A stretch of DNA of 18,172 nt from Bacillota bacterium (GTDB taxonomy: Bacteria > Bacillota > Clostridia > Clostridiales > Clostridiaceae). Positions within the stretch are counted from its first letter, which is position 1; every line of letters starts with the position of its first letter. The notes under the pieces were generated by a model, which saw only the letters and a list, made by a program, of their open reading frames with translations, was not told the DNA's origin and ran no database searches. Below are positions 7,453 to 13,733 of this stretch, piece after piece. Where the stretch lies: positions 1 to 18,172 of the forward strand of contig JAFADP010000179.1 in the NCBI GenBank assembly GCA_023424785.1, read 5' to 3'. A program made the translations under genes and the position numbers.

Positions 7453-8709
7453 TTATTGTTCAAATTCAGAAAAATCTAAAGTTGCAAAATAATCCTCTGG
7501 AGTTTCTGCTCTTCTTATCATTTTTACTGAGCCATCTTCTTTTAATAGAAGTTCTGCTGATTTTAATTTTCCGTTATAATTATATCCCATAGCAAAACCA
7601 TGAGCACCTGTATCATGAATTACAAGAATATCTCCCTTATCTATCTTTGGAAGCTTTCTATCTATTGCAAATTTATCATTATTTTCACATAATGATCCTG
7701 TTACATCATAAACATGATCACATGGTTCATTTTCTTTACCCATAACAGTAATATGATGGTATGCTCCATACATAGCTGGTCTCATTAAGTTTACAGCACA
7801 AGCATCTACACCTATATATTCTTTATAAATGTGTTTTTCATGAATTGCTGTTGTTACTAAGTGACCATATGGTGCTAACATAAAACGACCTAGTTCTGTA
7901 TATATAGCAACATCTCCCATTCCTGCTGGAACTAATATTTCTTCATATGCTTTTCTAACACCTTCACCAATAGCAAATATATCATTTGGTTCCTTATCTG
8001 GTGTATATGGAACACCAACTCCACCTGAAAGATTAATAAATCCTATATGAACTCCTGTTTCTTCCTTAAGTTCTACAGCTACTTTAAATAATATTCTGGC
8101 AAGTTCTGGATAATATTCATTAGATACTGTATTACTAGCTAAGAATGAGTGCATACCAAATTCTTTAACACCTAATTCTTTTAGCTTTAAGAAAGCCTCA
8201 GTCATTTGAGCTCTTGTTAAACCATATTTAGAGTCTCCTGGATTATCCATTATATCTGTTCCAAGTTCAAATGTTCCACCTGGATTATATCTACATGAAA
8301 TTATTTCTGGAATAGATGCTACTTCCTTTAAAAAATCTATATGAGTTATATCATCTAAGTTAATAGTTGCATTTAATTTACGTGCATATTGAAATTCGTT
8401 TGCTGGTGTATCATTAGAAGAAAACATTATATCTGCTCCTTTAATTCCACACTTTTCTGACATCATAAGCTCTGTTAATGATGAACAGTCAGCTCCACAC
8501 CCTTCTTCTTTAAGAATTTTAAGAATATATGGGTTTGGTGTTGCTTTAACAGCAAAATATTCTTTAAATCCCTTATTCCAAGCAAATGCTTTCTTTAAGT
8601 TACGAGCATTTTCTCTTATTCCCTTTTCATCATAAATATGAAATGGTGTTGGGAATTCCCTTATTATTTCTTCTAGTTGTTCTTTTGTTACAAATGGTTT
8701 TTTAAGCAT
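7453..8709 (-). CDS. lysA: Diaminopimelate decarboxylase-like fold-III PLP enzyme
   Basis: A 418-residue alanine-racemase-fold (type III) PLP decarboxylase. EYFAVKATPNP carries K55, the expected Schiff-base lysine. NLSGGVGVPY (226-235) is the glycine-rich phosphate loop, TELGRF (271-276) follows, and GSLCENNDKFA (338-348) holds C341 and E342 of the DAP decarboxylase C-E-x-x-D motif. DTGAHGFAMGYNYNGKLKSAELL supplies the C-terminal active-site tyrosines. Meso-DAP to lysine is the likely reaction, the last step of lysine synthesis. The region usually reading HxGS is HSFLASNT here (H187), marking a divergent subfamily, so a related substrate remains possible. Its ATG overlaps the 3' end of the regulator gene by 8 nt (ATGCTTAA), with SD GAGGAG inside that gene, indicating translational coupling. 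A terminator follows. Confidence 0.85.
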   Translation of the reverse strand: MLKKPFVTKEQLEEIIREFPTPFHIYDEKGIRENARNLKKAFAWNKGFKEYFAVKATPNPYILKILKEEGCGADCSSLTELMMSEKCGIKGADIMFSSNDTPANEFQYARKLNATINLDDITHIDFLKEVASIPEIISCRYNPGGTFELGTDIMDNPGDSKYGLTRAQMTEAFLKLKELGVKEFGMHSFLASNTVSNEYYPELARILFKVAVELKEETGVHIGFINLSGGVGVPYTPDKEPNDIFAIGEGVRKAYEEILVPAGMGDVAIYTELGRFMLAPYGHLVTTAIHEKHIYKEYIGVDACAVNLMRPAMYGAYHHITVMGKENEPCDHVYDVTGSLCENNDKFAIDRKLPKIDKGDILVIHDTGAHGFAMGYNYNGKLKSAELLLKEDGSVKMIRRAETPEDYFATLDFSEFEQ

Positions 8710-9409
8710 TTTCTCCTCTTCCTTTCTTTAACTCTATTAATTTAATCTCATTAGTTAAAGCTTCTTTAAAAACTTCTACTAAGTTATTATTACTAGAATA
8801 TAGGCAAGTGGCATTATAATCGTCTTTGATATCTCCTGTTAAGACGTCTTTAGAATCAACTATAAGTCTTACTTGATCGTCCCTCTTATCTGCATGATAT
8901 ACAACAGCACCTTCAAAAGTGAAACCTGGATTAGTAATTATCACAAGTTTTATGCCCCTCTCTTTTAAAGATATTAATTCATCATGTATAAGTTCCAATC
9001 TTTTTACTGACAAAGATAAATAAACTCTTTCCTTTGCTCCAATCAACATATTAATAAGTTTATCTAAAATATGTTTTGCCCCCTTAATAGTTATATATCC
9101 ACTGCTTTTCTCCTTTCTCTTTGGCATACTTAAAATTAATTTATCTTTTGCATCTTGCATTAATCTTATCTTATTATCGCAAAACTCATTTATTGGTACA
9201 GGTGTATATAAAGCCACATTTCCTTCTATTATATATGCAGCACCTTTATCTACCAAATTAGCCAAAGAGTTATATGTATTAGATCGTGATATGCCAGTTT
9301 TCTTAGAAACTTCATATCCACTTAGTTCACCTTCAGAGGATAAAATAATATATATATTAGCTTCCTGTCTTGTAAGACCGAAATTAACAAGTAATTCACA
9401 TATATCCAA
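8702..9409 (-). CDS. TrmB-family transcriptional regulator of the lysA operon
   Basis: A 235-residue protein. Residues 1-75 form a TrmB-type winged helix: LLVNFGLTRQEANIYIILSSEGELSGYEVSKKTGISRSNTYNSLANLVDKGAAYIIEG. The remainder (GYITIKGAKHILDKLINMLIGAKERVYLSLS... LKERGIKLVIITN) resembles the PLD-like C-terminal sensor region of bacterial TrmB proteins, with no transmembrane segment. The start is TTG at 9409-9407, preceded at 7 nt by GGGGG; no ATG is available in frame nearby. It overlaps lysA by 8 nt, so it probably controls lysine or DAP metabolism, most simply as an autorepressor through the palindrome at 9429-9450. TrmB proteins usually sense sugars in archaea; the ligand here is unknown. 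Family assignment is good; regulation of lysA is inferred from operon structure. Confidence 0.82.
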   Translation of the reverse strand: MDICELLVNFGLTRQEANIYIILSSEGELSGYEVSKKTGISRSNTYNSLANLVDKGAAYIIEGNVALYTPVPINEFCDNKIRLMQDAKDKLILSMPKRKEKSSGYITIKGAKHILDKLINMLIGAKERVYLSLSVKRLELIHDELISLKERGIKLVIITNPGFTFEGAVVYHADKRDDQVRLIVDSKDVLTGDIKDDYNATCLYSSNNNLVEVFKEALTNEIKLIELKKGRGENA

Positions 9410-9428
9410 AATATTACCCCCATACTAA

Positions 9429-9450
9429 AGTGTTCCTATATAGGAATACT
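9429..9450. promoter_or_regulatory. 22-bp palindromic operator candidate, TrmB/lysA operon
   Basis: A perfect 14-bp core TTCCTATATAGGAA is extended by AGT and ACT on the outside, with one mismatched pair between, giving a 22-bp near-perfect inverted repeat. It overlaps the last three bases of the -10 box and the expected transcription start, the classic place for a repressor site. The gene directly downstream encodes a DNA-binding protein, so autoregulation is the simplest reading. Confidence 0.65.
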
Positions 9451-9476
9451 ATATACTAATTGAGAGGCTTTGTCAA
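9448..9476 (-). promoter_or_regulatory. Near-consensus sigma-A promoter for the TrmB/lysA operon
   Basis: On the minus strand a perfect -35 TTGACA (9471-9476) is separated by 17 nt from TATAGT (9448-9453). The transcription start would fall near 9441, inside the palindrome, about 30 nt before the TTG start codon. It is the strongest promoter I see in the window. Confidence 0.85.
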
Positions 9477-9513
9477 CTGCATTTTATCATTTTATTATGT
9501 CTACAAATAAAAT

Positions 9514-9561
9514 AATAACTATTTTATAATATTTCTAAGAAATATATATAAAATAGTTATT
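9514..9561 (-). terminator. Long AT-rich terminator hairpin after the CvfB-type gene
   Basis: Two 15-nt arms (9514-9528 and 9547-9561, AATAACTATTTTATA and its complement) are perfectly paired. They continue inward through ATATTTC/GAAATAT with one bulged base to a TAA loop, about 22 bp of stem in total. On the minus strand it is followed by ATTTTATTTG. It lies 10 nt after the stop of the S1 gene and upstream of the TrmB promoter. Confidence 0.65.
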
Positions 9562-9571
9562 TATCATTTGC

Positions 9572-10402
9572 TTACTTTAATTTTGTTCCTTCAGAATTTT
9601 GTTCTATAATTCCAGACTTCATTAATCCACCCAATGCCATCTTAAAGTAATTTTTTGAAGTATGGAATGTTTCTCTTATAGATTCAGGAGATGACTTATC
9701 ATTAAAAGCCATGAATCCATTATTATCTTTTAAATATTGAATTATTTTATTTTGTAACTCACTTCTTTCATCTAATCTTGTTTTTCTTGGAGTTAATCCT
9801 ATTACTCCATCTTCATATATTCTTTTTATTCTAACCTTTAATACGTCTCCAGGATATATATTTTCATAATATTCATTTCCTAATATTATACCTTTATATT
9901 TTCCATCTATGGCCACTCTAATAGTTTTCTCGTCTCCAGTTCCATAAGAAATAACCTCTACTTCTTCACCAACTTTATAGCCTTCTCCTATTTGCATGTA
10001 TGAATCAACATATGTAGTTGCTGCTAACCTATCTGTTTTATCTAAATAAGCATATAATAGATACTTTTTACCTGTTAATAACTTAAACTTTTGTTCTTTT
10101 AATGGAATAAAAATATCTCTATCTAATCCAATATTGGCAAATGCTCCAAAGCTACTTTGACCTACTATTTCTAAGTATGCTACTTCTCCAACTGTTATTA
10201 ATGGTTTCTTTAATGTAGCTATAGGTCTATCTTTACTATCTCTATATACAAAAACTTCAATTGTTTTACCTACTTCTATATCTTCTCCATTTAAAGATGC
10301 GTTTGGTAATAATATATCATTATCATCATTATCAGTTAAATAATATCCAAACTCTACTTTTCTATCTACTTTTAATTCATTATATTCTCCGATAAATATC
10401 AT
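9572..10402 (-). CDS. cvfB: CvfB/YitL-type S1-domain RNA-binding protein
   Basis: A 276-residue protein matching the CvfB family in length and arrangement: an N-terminal OB/S1-like domain (about 1-65, GYYLTDNDDNDILLPNASL), a second S1-like domain (about 70-135, VGEVAYLEIVGQSSFGAFANIGLDRDIFIP), a third (about 142-205, KVGEEVEVISYGTGDEKTIRVAIDGKYKGII, ending DGVIGLTPRK) and a C-terminal winged helix (about 215-276, IIQYLKDNNGFMAFNDKSSPESIRETFHTSKNYFKMALGGLMKSGII). In Staphylococcus aureus CvfB binds RNA and affects virulence-gene expression; in clostridia its targets are unknown. ATG at 10402 with SD TAGGAGA. It is divergent from the PHP gene and ends in a long hairpin. Family confidence high; role by homology only. 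Confidence 0.85.
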   Translation of the reverse strand: MIFIGEYNELKVDRKVEFGYYLTDNDDNDILLPNASLNGEDIEVGKTIEVFVYRDSKDRPIATLKKPLITVGEVAYLEIVGQSSFGAFANIGLDRDIFIPLKEQKFKLLTGKKYLLYAYLDKTDRLAATTYVDSYMQIGEGYKVGEEVEVISYGTGDEKTIRVAIDGKYKGIILGNEYYENIYPGDVLKVRIKRIYEDGVIGLTPRKTRLDERSELQNKIIQYLKDNNGFMAFNDKSSPESIRETFHTSKNYFKMALGGLMKSGIIEQNSEGTKLK

Positions 10403-10440
10403 TTACTTAATTCTCCTACATAATTTATTTTGCATATTTA

Positions 10441-10469
10441 ATTTTATCATTACTATTTATTATTGTCAT
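10441..10469 (-). promoter_or_regulatory. Promoter for the cvfB gene
   Basis: On the minus strand ATGACA (10464-10469, 5/6) lies 17 nt from TAAAAT (10441-10446, 5/6), which is preceded by an extended -10 TGa. The start codon is about 40 nt downstream. Good match in spacing and sequence. Confidence 0.7.
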
Positions 10470-10489
10470 TATTTAAGCTTATTACACAC

Positions 10490-10495
10490 TATAAT
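10490..10495 (+). promoter_or_regulatory. -10 box for the PHP phosphoesterase gene
   Basis: A perfect TATAAT lies about 34 nt before the TTG start of the PHP gene, in the divergent intergenic region. A TTGTCA hexamer (10463-10468) is 21 nt upstream, which is too far for a standard -35, so only the -10 is supported. Confidence 0.45.
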
Positions 10496-10528
10496 TAATT
10501 ATAATTATTTTTTGAGGTGACGATACTC

Positions 10529-11530
10529 TTGGGAAAAAGTAAATCCCCACGTTTCAAATATTATTATGGAATACCACACTGCCATACTGCTTATTCTACA
10601 GGTAAAGGAACTCCTCTAGAAGCTTTAGAGTATAGCAAAAATAATGGGTTAGATTTTATTATAATTACAGATCATAACTCTTATTTAGATAAAAGTGCTT
10701 CTTTAACTAATAAAAATATTACTCGTTGGTCCTCATGTAAAAGTATTATTGATAAATTTAGAAAAAAAAATGATAACTTCTTACCTATTATAGGGTTTGA
10801 AACAAAAACTTCTTCATACGGAGATTTCAATATAATAAATTCAAGTACTTTCTTTACAGGAGTAATTAGAAACTTAAATCTTCTCCTTCTTTGGATGTTA
10901 AATAACCCTAACTCTGTTGTTACTATAAACCATCCTCATAAAAATATACTATTATTAGATTATAATGAATACTTAAATAAATTAATTACATCTATTGAGG
11001 TTGGAAATGGATGCTATCCTAATAAATATGTACGATATGATAAATACTATTATTGTCTACTTGATAAAGGTTGGAAGTTAGGAGCAATTAATGGGCAAGA
11101 TAATCATAGAATTAATTTTGGTGATGGTGAAAATCTCACCGTTATATTATGTGAAAACTTAACTAGAGATTGTCTTATTAATGCATTTAGGCAAAGACGC
11201 ACCTATTCTACTGAATCAAAAACATTAAAGCTATTTTTTAAGATAAATAACTATTTCATGGGTGATGAAATAATTGATGCTCCTAATAAAATGAGATTTT
11301 CAATATTTGTTGAAGATATTAAGCGAAAAATTAATTCTATAGAAATTATAACTAACGGTTCAAAAATCATAAAAAAAATTTCTAATATTAATCTTAATTC
11401 AATAAAATATATTTATGAACATGAAGCATCTTCTAAAGAGAGTTGGTATGTAGTAAAAGTTTATGAAGATGGAAATAGAATAGCCATTAGTTCTCCTATT
11501 TTTGTTAATCAAAAAAAGCTGCCTATTTAA
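10529..11530 (+). CDS. PHP-domain metal-dependent phosphoesterase (CehA/McbA-like)
   Basis: Most likely a 333-residue protein starting at TTG 10529. The upstream in-frame GTG at 10517 is part of the SD GAGGTGA (10514-10520), which stands 8 nt before the TTG. PHP metal-site motifs are in order: HCH (H17, H19), TDHN (D48, H49), GFE (E91), NHPH (H135, H137) and QDNH (D191, H193). After about residue 235 comes a beta-rich domain (LKLFFKINNYFMGDEI... MRFSIFVED... VVKVYEDGNRIAISSPIFV), like the C-terminal sandwich seen in CehA/McbA relatives. A phosphoesterase acting on small phosphorylated substrates is the general expectation; the substrate is unknown. No signal peptide is seen. The stop codon sits in the loop of a bidirectional terminator shared with the convergent membrane-protein gene. 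Confidence 0.82.
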   Translation: MGKSKSPRFKYYYGIPHCHTAYSTGKGTPLEALEYSKNNGLDFIIITDHNSYLDKSASLTNKNITRWSSCKSIIDKFRKKNDNFLPIIGFETKTSSYGDFNIINSSTFFTGVIRNLNLLLLWMLNNPNSVVTINHPHKNILLLDYNEYLNKLITSIEVGNGCYPNKYVRYDKYYYCLLDKGWKLGAINGQDNHRINFGDGENLTVILCENLTRDCLINAFRQRRTYSTESKTLKLFFKINNYFMGDEIIDAPNKMRFSIFVEDIKRKINSIEIITNGSKIIKKISNINLNSIKYIYEHEASSKESWYVVKVYEDGNRIAISSPIFVNQKKLPI

Positions 11531-11542
11531 TGCAGCTTTTTT
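11511..11542. terminator. Bidirectional terminator between convergent genes
   Basis: An AAAAAAAGCTGC arm and a GCAGCTTTTTT arm flank a 9-nt loop that contains the PHP gene stop codon. T-runs exist on both strands, so it can end the PHP gene (+) and the small membrane-protein gene (-), whose stop is 2 nt away. Confidence 0.85.
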
Positions 11543-11543
11543 A

Positions 11544-11879
11544 CTATTTTTTATTATTCTTAACTCTATTAGGCTTTGCTTTAGATTTAATTACTATTTT
11601 CTTTTCCTTTGGCTTAGGTCCACCAGTTTGATGAATATCCATAAACCAGAAAAATGTCACTACTATTAATACAGAAAAAATAGCAGTTACCCAAAAGTTA
11701 AGGTGTATTTCGAAAAATGGTAATGCTAATTGGACTAATAATATTGCTATTGATATAGCTAACGGTATGTACTTATTTATACGTACCTTTGAAAAGACAA
11801 ATTCTTTACAAAGTAGAAGTGATGCCACTAAAACTATAAATAATCCAATTATTTTTAAAATTCCAAGTAAAATACCCAT
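11544..11879 (-). CDS. Small three-helix membrane protein, unrecognised
   Basis: A 111-residue protein with three hydrophobic segments: roughly residues 5-24 (LGILKIIGLFIVLVASLLLC), 37-53 (YIPLAISIAILLVQLAL) and 60-79 (LNFWVTAIFSVLIVVTFFWF). It ends in a strongly basic tail (KPKEKKIVIKSKAKPNRVKNNKK). I do not recognise the family. The Lys/Arg-rich C-terminus would sit in the cytoplasm and could touch nucleic acid or acidic phospholipid; that is inference. ATG at 11879 is preceded by a strong SD (AGGAGGGG) about 9 nt upstream, and a plausible promoter lies at 11916-11944, so it appears expressed as a single gene. Convergent with the PHP gene and divergent from the Lrp gene. Confidence 0.75.
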   Translation of the reverse strand: MGILLGILKIIGLFIVLVASLLLCKEFVFSKVRINKYIPLAISIAILLVQLALPFFEIHLNFWVTAIFSVLIVVTFFWFMDIHQTGGPKPKEKKIVIKSKAKPNRVKNNKK

Positions 11880-11915
11880 TAATGAAGTCCCCTCCTAAAA
11901 AAAACTATATTTATA

Positions 11916-11944
11916 ATATTAATTTATATATAGTCTTTTTTCAA
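11916..11944 (-). promoter_or_regulatory. Promoter for the small membrane-protein gene
   Basis: On the minus strand TTGAAA (11939-11944, 5/6) is 17 nt from TAATAT (11916-11921, 4/6), about 37 nt before the ATG. Acceptable but not strong in AT-rich DNA. Confidence 0.45.
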
Positions 11945-12018
11945 GTAAAAAACCTTTATATTTTATAACATGCCAAAGCTAGTAAAGTAAAATCATTCTA
12001 ATTAAAATATAATTAAAT

Positions 12019-12077
12019 TGTCTACTAAATAATATGTAATATTTTTCTTTTAATATTTCACTTTTAAAATGTCTACT
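12019..12077 (+). repeat. Paired TGTCTACT boxes upstream of the Lrp gene
   Basis: TGTCTACT occurs at 12019-12026 and again at 12070-12077, 51 nt apart, just upstream of the -10 of the Lrp-type gene. The flanks are also similar (AAATTG and AAAATG before it). Spacing near five helical turns would suit binding by an Lrp-type octamer, but the motif is short. Confidence 0.35.
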
Positions 12078-12091
12078 TTTTTGCTACAATG

Positions 12092-12097
12092 TATAAT
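12092..12097 (+). promoter_or_regulatory. -10 box for the Lrp/AsnC gene
   Basis: A perfect TATAAT lies about 25 nt before the ATG of the Lrp gene, followed by SD GAGGTGA (12112-12118). No clear -35 hexamer is found 16-18 nt upstream, which is typical of an activator-dependent or weak promoter. Confidence 0.5.
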
Positions 12098-12122
12098 TAT
12101 AAGTGTAATGTGAGGTGATATT

Positions 12123-12590
12123 ATGGCTTTAAATCCAAACCTCCAATTAGATGAATTGGATCTTCAAATTTTAGGTTTACTAATAAAGGATTGTAGAACT
12201 CCTTACTTAGAAATAGCTAGAATTTGTCATGTTAGTGGTGGTACTATTCATGTACGTATGAAGAAAATGGAGGATATGGGTATAATTCGTGGTTCTAGAA
12301 TTTTATTAGACCTTCCAAAACTTGGATATGATATTTGTTGTTTTGTTGGTATATATGTAGACAAAACTTCATCTTTCCATAAGGTTTATGAAAACATGTC
12401 TAGTATTCCAGAAATTGTAGAACTACATCTAACTACTGGGGATTATTCAATGTTTGCAAAAGTTATATGTAAAAATATGTCTGACTTACAAACTACTTTA
12501 TTAGATAAAATTAATAATATTGATGGTGTTCAAAGAACTGATACTTTCATTTCTCTATCTCAACCAATTGATAGAAACATAACACTTTAA
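12123..12590 (+). CDS. Lrp/AsnC-family transcriptional regulator
   Basis: A 155-residue protein with the standard Lrp/AsnC layout. Residues about 9-58 form the helix-turn-helix (LDELDLQILGLLIKDCRTPYLEIARICHVSGGTIHVRMKKMEDMGII). Residues about 60-150 form the ligand-binding RAM/AsnC_trans_reg domain (LLDLPKLGYDICCFVGIYVD... VELHLTTGDYSMFAKVICKNMSDLQTTLLDKINNIDGVQRTDTFI). Such proteins form octamers and respond to amino acids. The nearest amino-acid gene is the lysA operon, 3.4 kb away on the other strand, so no target is implied. ATG at 12123 has SD GAGGTGA. No terminator is visible before the DUF378 gene 76 nt downstream, so the two may be co-transcribed. Confidence 0.9.
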   Translation: MALNPNLQLDELDLQILGLLIKDCRTPYLEIARICHVSGGTIHVRMKKMEDMGIIRGSRILLDLPKLGYDICCFVGIYVDKTSSFHKVYENMSSIPEIVELHLTTGDYSMFAKVICKNMSDLQTTLLDKINNIDGVQRTDTFISLSQPIDRNITL

Positions 12591-12666
12591 TTTTACAAAT
12601 TAAATACATAGAAACACTTTTTTAGGAAATACTATTTTATGTAATCTTAAAAAGGTGTGTGTTTTT

Positions 12667-12867
12667 ATGAAAGTATTAGATAATATTGCACTAGCTCTTG
12701 TTGTAATAGGAGCTATAAACTGGGGATTGATTGGTTTTTTTAGATTTGATTTAGTTGCAGCCTTATTTGGTGATATGTCTACTCTAAGTAGAATCATTTA
12801 CGGCTTAGTAGGTCTATGTGGCTTATATGCTATATCATTTTTTATGAAATACCAGTCTAGAGACTAA
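12667..12867 (+). CDS. DUF378 small membrane protein
   Basis: A 66-residue protein starting at ATG 12667, with SD AAAGGTG at 12651-12657. An in-frame GTG at 12655 is part of that SD and is a less likely start. The sequence has two membrane helices: residues about 4-24 (LDNIALALVVIGAINWGLIGF) and about 43-58 (RIIYGLVGLCGLYAIS), separated by FRFDLVAALFGDMS. The INWGLIGF and LSRIIYGLVGL patterns match DUF378 (PF04070), a widespread family with no assigned function. It follows the Lrp gene without an intervening terminator and ends in a 20-bp hairpin whose first base is the last base of the stop codon. Confidence 0.88.
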   Translation: MKVLDNIALALVVIGAINWGLIGFFRFDLVAALFGDMSTLSRIIYGLVGLCGLYAISFFMKYQSRD

Positions 12868-12914
12868 TTAACTAATTAGGGCTTAGTTAACTTGCTAAGC
12901 CCTAATTAGTTAAT
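12867..12914 (+). terminator. Very long perfect terminator hairpin after DUF378
   Basis: Two 20-nt arms (12867-12886 and 12895-12914, containing ACTAATTAGGGCTTAG and its complement) pair perfectly around an 8-nt loop, followed by ACTTTTT. It is longer than a usual intrinsic terminator and overlaps the stop codon, but the T-run and position fit termination. Confidence 0.8.
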
Positions 12915-13058
12915 ACTTTTTAACATTTATTAATATAAATTTAAGAATTATAATTTATAATTTAAATATAATTACATATTTTTTCTTTTTAAAGATTTAT
13001 AATTATGTTAATAAACTAATAGCTCTTTAATTAGAAAGACATTAATGGGGGGATTAAT

Positions 13059-13613
13059 ATGCATAACTATTTATTTAGGACTATAAACTTTACTCTTTAT
13101 CACTTAGTATTTTACTTTGTGATATATTCCTTTTTAGGATGGATTGGTGAAGTTATGTACGCATACAAAAATCAAAAAAAATTTGTTAATAGAGGTTTCT
13201 TACATGGTCCTTTCTGTCCAATGTATGGTGCTTGTATGATACTTATAATAATATTATTTAGTAATTTTTCTCATATGAATTTATTTAAGTTTTTCATAAT
13301 AGCCACCTTGTTAACTTCTATATTAGAATATGGTACAGGCTTTATATTAGAAAAGATGTTTAATCAAAAATGGTGGGACTATACAGAAGATCCTCTTAAC
13401 TTACATGGGAGAATATGTTTTCATTTTTCTATAATGTTTGGATTCTTAACAACTATTGGGGTAAAATTTGTTCATCCATTTATTAATAAGCTAATCGATA
13501 AAATATATCCTCCAATAGGATTACTTTTCTTTTATGGTTTAATAATTTATTTCTTTATAGACCTAAGTATTACATTATCAGGATTACTTCAAGAAAAAAA
13601 TGCAATAAACTAA
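13059..13613 (+). CDS. PF06541-type membrane protein (putative ABC-transporter type permease)
   Basis: A 184-residue polytopic membrane protein with about five hydrophobic segments. The signature blocks of the PF06541 (CmpB/DUF1113) family are visible: SFLGWIGEVMYA (24-35), FVNRGFLHGPFCPMYGACM (42-60), LEYGTGFILEKMFNQKWWDYTEDPLNLHGRICF (around 90-122). Database entries often call these putative ABC transporter permeases, but no ATPase gene is nearby and the function is not established. ATG at 13059 with a strong SD GGGGGGA 5 nt upstream. The 144 nt before it are AT-rich and show TATAAT-like boxes without a clear -35. A terminator follows at 13644. Confidence 0.85.
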   Translation: MHNYLFRTINFTLYHLVFYFVIYSFLGWIGEVMYAYKNQKKFVNRGFLHGPFCPMYGACMILIIILFSNFSHMNLFKFFIIATLLTSILEYGTGFILEKMFNQKWWDYTEDPLNLHGRICFHFSIMFGFLTTIGVKFVHPFINKLIDKIYPPIGLLFFYGLIIYFFIDLSITLSGLLQEKNAIN

Positions 13614-13643
13614 TAAAAATATTTTTATATTAATTTAAAAACA

Positions 13644-13680
13644 TAGAGCCTATGATATTAAATCATAAGCTCTATTTTTA
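13644..13680. terminator. Bidirectional terminator downstream of the PF06541 gene
   Basis: TAGAGCcTATGAT and ATCATAaGCTCTA pair with one mismatch around ATTAA, followed on + by TTTTTATA and on - by TGTTTTTAAATT. It ends the + gene and could be the final stop for pyruvate carboxylase transcripts arriving from the other side. Confidence 0.75.
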
Positions 13681-13702
13681 TATACTTAATAAAACGAAAC
13701 TT

Positions 13703-13733
13703 ATTCAGTAGGAGTTTTTATCTCCTACTGAAT
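13703..13733. repeat. Perfect 12-bp inverted repeat (hairpin A)
   Basis: Arms ATTCAGTAGGAG (13703-13714) and CTCCTACTGAAT (13722-13733) pair perfectly around TTTTTAT. Neither strand has a T-run directly after the stem, so it is not a typical terminator. It shares the string GGAGTTTTT with hairpin B and may belong to the same structured element. Confidence 0.7.

Noticed and set aside
12571..12620. Short duplication ATAGAAACA...CACTTT at the end of the Lrp gene and just after it
   Set aside because: Only about 13 AT-rich bases agree with a gap, which is within chance for this composition.
12600..12797. 65-residue minus-strand open frame over DUF378
   Set aside because: It is antisense to a recognised DUF378 gene and has no SD or family pattern.
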